A stretch of DNA of 64,000 nt from Roseibium hamelinense (GTDB taxonomy: Bacteria > Pseudomonadota > Alphaproteobacteria > Rhizobiales > Stappiaceae): assembly GCF_007830545.1 (NCBI RefSeq), contig NZ_VLLF01000007.1, positions 62,001 to 126,000 on the forward strand, read 5' to 3'. Shown here in pieces: positions 59,956 through 64,000 of the stretch; the first letter of the stretch is position 1, and the number at the start of each line of letters is the position of its first letter. The translations under genes and the position numbers were made by a program. The notes beneath the pieces were generated by a model that did not search any database, was not told the origin of the DNA, and worked only from the letters and a program-made list of their open reading frames with translations.

Positions 59956-62459
59956 GCCAGCGCCTCCTGCACAAGATCTTCCGCGGCGTCTTCCAAAATA
60001 CTCTCCATTGCTTCGCCGTAGACAGGTTCGCGTCCGATTTCAAGCAGGACGGGAACGGCGAGTGGTGAGACTCTCTCAAGACGAGTATGCGTGATTCGTC
60101 CCCTTATCCGCGAAAGAAGTTCACCTAGTCTGGAGATATCCAAAAGTCCTTCCGCGGCGTCGTTCCATGTCGCCTTTAGAAGGATGTGATCGGGCTCATG
60201 GGCGCGCAGCACATCATAAATCAAATCTGACGATACAGTGACCTGGCGGCCGGTTTTTTCCTGACCTGGATGGCGCCGTTCAATCAAGCCGGCAATCACC
60301 GCGCAATACCGGAATGTCCGCTTCATAAGGTGCGATTCCGCCAGCCATGCGTCAAGATCGTCACCCAGAATGTCCTGCTCGAACAATGCGTCCATCGACA
60401 GGCGACCGGTTTCGCACATCTGAGTCAAGTCCATCAGGCCCCAAATGGACAAAGCATAGTCATTGGCGACGAAACCCATCGGTTTTGCCCCGGCGCGCTC
60501 AAGCCTTTTGGTCAGCAGCATACCGAGTGTTTGATGCGCAAGCCGACCTTCGAACGGATAACAGACCATGTAGAATTTGTTGCCGCGCGGAAACGTCTCG
60601 ACCAGCAAGCCGTCGCGGGTTGGCAAGACCGACTTTTCCTCCTGAAGCCGCAGCCAGTCCCGTACCTGGTCGGGCAGGAACTGCCAGCTTGACGGCGTGG
60701 CAAGCATATGGCGGACGCTGTCGGCAAGGTATGTTGACAGTGGGAATTTTCCGCCCTGGTAAGACGGGATCATCGGGTTTTCCGTTTTTGCCCGCGAAAC
60801 ATAGACCTCCGCTTCTTTCATGCTTTCAAAGCGCAGGATTTCGCCGCCAAAGATGAATGTGTCACCAGGGGTAAGCTGTTCGACGAACCATTCCTCGATT
60901 TCGCCAAGCATGCGCCCACCACGGCCCACCGGGGTGCGCCGGCCATCTGCCTTGGAGCGCACAAGCCGGACCTTCAGCATGGGCGCTTCAACAATCGTGC
61001 CGACATTCAACCGGTATTGCTGTGCAATCTTCTGGTTTGCAATCCGCCAGAGACCGTCCTTGCCCTGTTTCAGTTTGGCGTATCGGTCGTAGCTCTTCAG
61101 TGCATAGCCGCCGGTTGCCACAAAATCGAGTACCCGTTCAAAGGTCTCCCAGTCCAGATGCCGGTAGGTTTCGCAGGACCGGATTTCATCAAAAGTGGTG
61201 AGCGGATCCAGCGGGTTGGCGCAGGCCAGGCCCATGACATGCTGGGCCAAAACGTCCAGTGCCCCTTTGCGTAAAGGGGGCGTGTCCTGGTCGCCCCGCT
61301 TCGATGCGGCCAGTGCGGCCTGGCATTCGAGGACCTCAAAGCGGTTGGACGGAACCAGCACCGCCTTTGAGGGTTCGTCCATCCTGTGGTTTGCCCGCCC
61401 GATGCGCTGGGCAAGGCGGCTTGCGCCTTTGGGAGCTCCGATGTTGATCACAAGATCAATGTCGCCCCAGTCGATTCCCATATCGAGTGAGGATGTGGCA
61501 ACGACCGCGCGCAAGGACCCGGCAGCCATTGCGGCTTCAATACGCCGGCGCTGGGCGACATCCAGCGAACCGTGATGCAGAGCAATCGGCAGCGTTTCGT
61601 CGTTGATGCGCCATATATCCTGAAAAACCGCCTCAGCCTGGCTGCGGGTGTTCACGAACACCAGCGTCACCCGGTGCTGCTTGATCAGCTCGTAAATCTC
61701 CGGATAGGCGTAGCGCGCGCCATGGCCCGACCAGGGCAGGCGCTCCTCGGAATCCAGGATGTGAATGTCGGGGGCGGCACCTCCGCTCACTTCAACGATG
61801 TCGGAAAGTGCCCTCACTTCCGGATCGAGCTGGGCAACCAGATAGGCCCGCAAGTCATCCGGCTCGGCGACGGTCGCCGACAAGCCTATGGATCTGAGGC
61901 TAGGCGCCAGCTTGCGCAAGCGCGCAAGGCCGAGGGCCAGCAGGTCGCCGCGTTTTGATGTCACCAGCGCATGCAGTTCGTCGAGAATGATCGTCTTGAC
62001 GCCTGCAAACAACTCTTGCGCGGCAGGGTCTGACACCAGCAGCGCAATTTGCTCGGGCGTTGTCAAAAGCATGTCCGGCGGGTTGATTTTCTGCCTTTGC
62101 CGCTTGTGTGATGGGGTGTCGCCCGTTCGGGTCTCGATGCGGATATCAAGCCCCATTTGGGAGACCGGTGTCTCAAGGTTGCGCGCAATGTCCACCGCTA
62201 GCGCTTTGAGTGGTGAAATGTAGAGTGTGTGCAGCCCCTTTTTTCCAGGTGATCCCGGGGGCAATTTTGAGCGCATGTCCAGCTCAACCAGACTGGGCAG
62301 AAACCCGGCCAGTGTTTTGCCCGCGCCGGTGGGGGCAATCAGCAAGGTGGATCGGCCGCGGGCCAGGTGATCGAGCAGGGCGAGTTGATGAGACCGAGGC
62401 GACCAGCCACGTTCGGCAAACCAGTTCAGGAATCGGTTGGGAAGAAGGCTTGCGTCCAT
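59952..62459 (-). CDS. Ligase-associated DEXH-box helicase (Lhr-like)
   Basis: 835 residues. Superfamily 2 motor: Walker A LIAPTGAGKTLAGFLPSLVE (about 38-58), DEXH box LDELHA, SATVAEPDDL, then helicase C domain with VFVNTRSQAEAVFQD, ATSSLDMGIDWGDIDLVIN and QRIGRANHRMDEPSKA, and the Lhr winged-helix and C-terminal domains. Belongs to the ligase-associated repair cassette; probably opens damaged DNA for the partner nucleases. Confidence 0.95.
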   Translation of the reverse strand: MDASLLPNRFLNWFAERGWSPRSHQLALLDHLARGRSTLLIAPTGAGKTLAGFLPSLVELDMRSKLPPGSPGKKGLHTLYISPLKALAVDIARNLETPVSQMGLDIRIETRTGDTPSHKRQRQKINPPDMLLTTPEQIALLVSDPAAQELFAGVKTIILDELHALVTSKRGDLLALGLARLRKLAPSLRSIGLSATVAEPDDLRAYLVAQLDPEVRALSDIVEVSGGAAPDIHILDSEERLPWSGHGARYAYPEIYELIKQHRVTLVFVNTRSQAEAVFQDIWRINDETLPIALHHGSLDVAQRRRIEAAMAAGSLRAVVATSSLDMGIDWGDIDLVINIGAPKGASRLAQRIGRANHRMDEPSKAVLVPSNRFEVLECQAALAASKRGDQDTPPLRKGALDVLAQHVMGLACANPLDPLTTFDEIRSCETYRHLDWETFERVLDFVATGGYALKSYDRYAKLKQGKDGLWRIANQKIAQQYRLNVGTIVEAPMLKVRLVRSKADGRRTPVGRGGRMLGEIEEWFVEQLTPGDTFIFGGEILRFESMKEAEVYVSRAKTENPMIPSYQGGKFPLSTYLADSVRHMLATPSSWQFLPDQVRDWLRLQEEKSVLPTRDGLLVETFPRGNKFYMVCYPFEGRLAHQTLGMLLTKRLERAGAKPMGFVANDYALSIWGLMDLTQMCETGRLSMDALFEQDILGDDLDAWLAESHLMKRTFRYCAVIAGLIERRHPGQEKTGRQVTVSSDLIYDVLRAHEPDHILLKATWNDAAEGLLDISRLGELLSRIRGRITHTRLERVSPLAVPVLLEIGREPVYGEAMESILEDAAEDLVQEALA

Positions 62460-62553
62460 GACGGCTTTTTATGGTGCGCGCTGCGGAAAGGCGAGAGGGG
62501 GGACGGAGAAACTTGAACTGGCATTTCGACAGGACAGACCTATTCTCTTTCCC

Positions 62554-63594
62554 ATGTCAGAGATGCTTACCCTTACGCCGGAAGGTCTTTATTGTGCCTC
62601 GGCCAGAGCGCATATCGATCCGATCCGCCCGGTGGAGCGGGCAATCATTACGCATGGTCACGCCGACCACGCCCGCTCCGGTCATGGGGCCGTCCTGGCG
62701 ACGCAGCAAACGCTCGACATCATGGCGATCCGTTATGGCAAGAATTTTGCCGGCAACACGCAAGCCGAGGCCTACGGCGCAGCGGTGCAAGTCGGAGATG
62801 TTGCCGTGTCACTTCACCCCGCAGGACACGTGCTGGGGTCCGCTCAGGTGTTGTTGGAAAACTGGTCCGGCCGCACGGTGGTCTCCGGTGACTACAAACG
62901 CCAGGAGGATCCGACTTGCGCACCGTTCGAGCTGGTGCACTGTGATACATTCGTGACCGAAGCAACCTTTGGCCTGCCGGTGTTCCGGCATCCAGTCGCG
63001 TCGAAGGAAATGAACAAACTCCTGACGTCCTTGCAAGTGTTTGCTGACCGCACGCATCTTGTCGGGGCTTATGCGCTTGGCAAGGCTCAGCGTGTGATCG
63101 CGGAGCTTCGCCGTGCCGGTTATGAAAAAACGATCTACCTTCATGGCGCGCTGGAAAAGCTAACGCGGTACTATATCGATCAGGGAATTGACCTCGGTGA
63201 AATTGAACCGGTTGGGAGGCGGGGAAAGGAACTTGCAGGCGAGATCGTGCTTTGCCCGCCGGGCCAATTGGCCGATCGCTGGGCGCGGCGTTTCGGCGAC
63301 CCGGTCACAGCTATGGCGTCCGGATGGATGACCGTTCGTGCCAGGGCGCGGCAACGCGGTGCCGAATTGCCGCTTATTCTCTCGGATCACGCGGATTGGG
63401 ATGATCTGTGCAGAACCCTTGCAGAAACCGGTGCCGGACAGATATGGGTCACTCATGGGGCCGAAGAGGCGCTGGTGCATTGGTGCGAGCGTCAAGGACT
63501 GCAGGCACGGCCGTTGAACATGATTGGATATGGTGACGGCGAAGAGGCCGACACGTCTGTCGAACAACCACGTGAAACCGGGGCCGCGGTCTGA
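62554..63594 (+). CDS. Ligase-associated metallo-beta-lactamase exonuclease
   Basis: 346 residues. MBL/beta-CASP fold with THGHADHARSGH (HxHxDH), LHPAGHVLGSAQVLLE, VVSGDYKRQEDPTCAPFELV, and the beta-CASP part ending with ILSDHADWDDLCRTL. The third member of the ligase-associated repair set and divergent from the helicase. ATG 62554 (MSEMLTLTPEG) chosen; the frame is open back to 62437 but overlaps the helicase start. The ATP-dependent ligase may lie downstream outside the window. Confidence 0.93.
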   Translation: MSEMLTLTPEGLYCASARAHIDPIRPVERAIITHGHADHARSGHGAVLATQQTLDIMAIRYGKNFAGNTQAEAYGAAVQVGDVAVSLHPAGHVLGSAQVLLENWSGRTVVSGDYKRQEDPTCAPFELVHCDTFVTEATFGLPVFRHPVASKEMNKLLTSLQVFADRTHLVGAYALGKAQRVIAELRRAGYEKTIYLHGALEKLTRYYIDQGIDLGEIEPVGRRGKELAGEIVLCPPGQLADRWARRFGDPVTAMASGWMTVRARARQRGAELPLILSDHADWDDLCRTLAETGAGQIWVTHGAEEALVHWCERQGLQARPLNMIGYGDGEEADTSVEQPRETGAAV

Positions 63595-63635
63595 GACCGG
63601 GTCTTCGATCATCGCCATGGGGGCACGTTTTTGAG

Positions 63636-64000
63636 ATGTCTGAGAATCAACAATCCGACACGCCGGGCAACGGCCATGCGAATGGTTCGGGCCCGGACAA
63701 CGGTTCGGCGGCCGAAGAGACCATTTCCCAGCTATTTGAAGACTATCAGGCAGGCTTCAACGATTTTGATGCCGACCGGATTTGCGATTGTTTCACCTTG
63801 CCTGCAACCATATGGCAGCACGACAAGGGGCATGTTTTCAACGATGACGAAGAACTTTTAGAGAACATTGAGGCGCTTTTGGCCGCTCTGGACAAGGAGG
63901 GCGTGTCGCATTCCGAGTTTCAAGTGTTGTCGAGCCATATAAGCGGCGGGTCAGCAATGGTGACGCTCGATTGGCAGCAGGAGGGCAGTGGCGGTGAGAC
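63636..64000 (+). CDS. NTF2/SnoaL-like protein (partial)
   Basis: 121 residues visible, cut by the window end. A polar start (SENQQSDTPGNGHANGSGPD) is followed by ISQLFEDYQAGFNDFDADRI and a cystatin-like cone fold pattern typical of SnoaL/NTF2 domains. Substrate unknown. Starts 41 bp after the exonuclease gene. Confidence 0.7.
   Translation, partial: MSENQQSDTPGNGHANGSGPDNGSAAEETISQLFEDYQAGFNDFDADRICDCFTLPATIWQHDKGHVFNDDEELLENIEALLAALDKEGVSHSEFQVLSSHISGGSAMVTLDWQQEGSGGE

Noticed and set aside
1..64000. Mobile elements, prophage or defence islands
   Set aside because: No transposase, integrase, restriction, toxin-antitoxin or CRISPR genes were recognised, and gene content looks chromosomal throughout.

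Overview
The window looks like a chromosomal piece of a marine alphaproteobacterium, most likely Stappiaceae (Roseibium/Labrenzia-like). Supporting signs are a SAM-II riboswitch ahead of metZ, a class I lysyl-tRNA synthetase, a PodJ-like polarity protein, a NavAb-type sodium channel, a long two-domain dCTP deaminase and the ligase-associated repair cassette. The genus is an inference. No phage, insertion sequence or CRISPR array was seen.

Layout. 1-4609 (minus): arginine deiminase operon (YfcC-type carrier, APC permease, arcA, start of arcB). 5107-25397: an alginate-like exopolysaccharide region, comprising a secreted RTX protein; Alg44-like PilZ/HlyD protein and Alg8-like synthase; SGNH protein, small membrane protein, Sel1 (AlgK-like) protein, AlgI-type MBOAT and a large unknown exported protein; a haem-binding hybrid kinase and an NtrC-type regulator; a divergent PMM-like HAD plus Nudix pair; and an AlgD-like GDP-mannose dehydrogenase. 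25807-40558: tRNA-Gly and mostly housekeeping genes (Nav channel, YigZ, dcd, metZ, apaG, LysRS, pyrD, MATE, HDAC-like). 40692-50929: two paralogous AraC regulators, fatty-acid beta-oxidation genes, an EAL phosphodiesterase and a MerR regulator. 51326-64000: PodJ-like protein, TauE/TIGR02186 pair, histidine phosphatase, AI-2E-type transporter, the PdeM/Lhr/exonuclease repair cassette and a partial NTF2-like gene.

Most interesting: the polysaccharide genes appear to form one sigma-54 regulon. Sequences with GG-N10-GC/GT (-24/-12) geometry lie just upstream of the RTX gene (5020), alg44-like gene (7449), algD-like gene (23935) and the divergent HAD/Nudix pair (23585, minus), with a weaker one before the SGNH gene (10798). 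Most have a TTTGC-N6-(G/C)(G/A)AAA-like motif about 50-120 bp further upstream, and a GAFTGA-bearing NtrC-type activator with its haem-sensing hybrid kinase lies inside the cluster. Synthesis should also be gated by c-di-GMP through the PilZ domain. The set lacks recognisable AlgE, AlgG, AlgL and AlgF, so it is either a divergent alginate system or a different mannuronate-type polymer. All functional statements rest on reading motifs by eye; no search was run.
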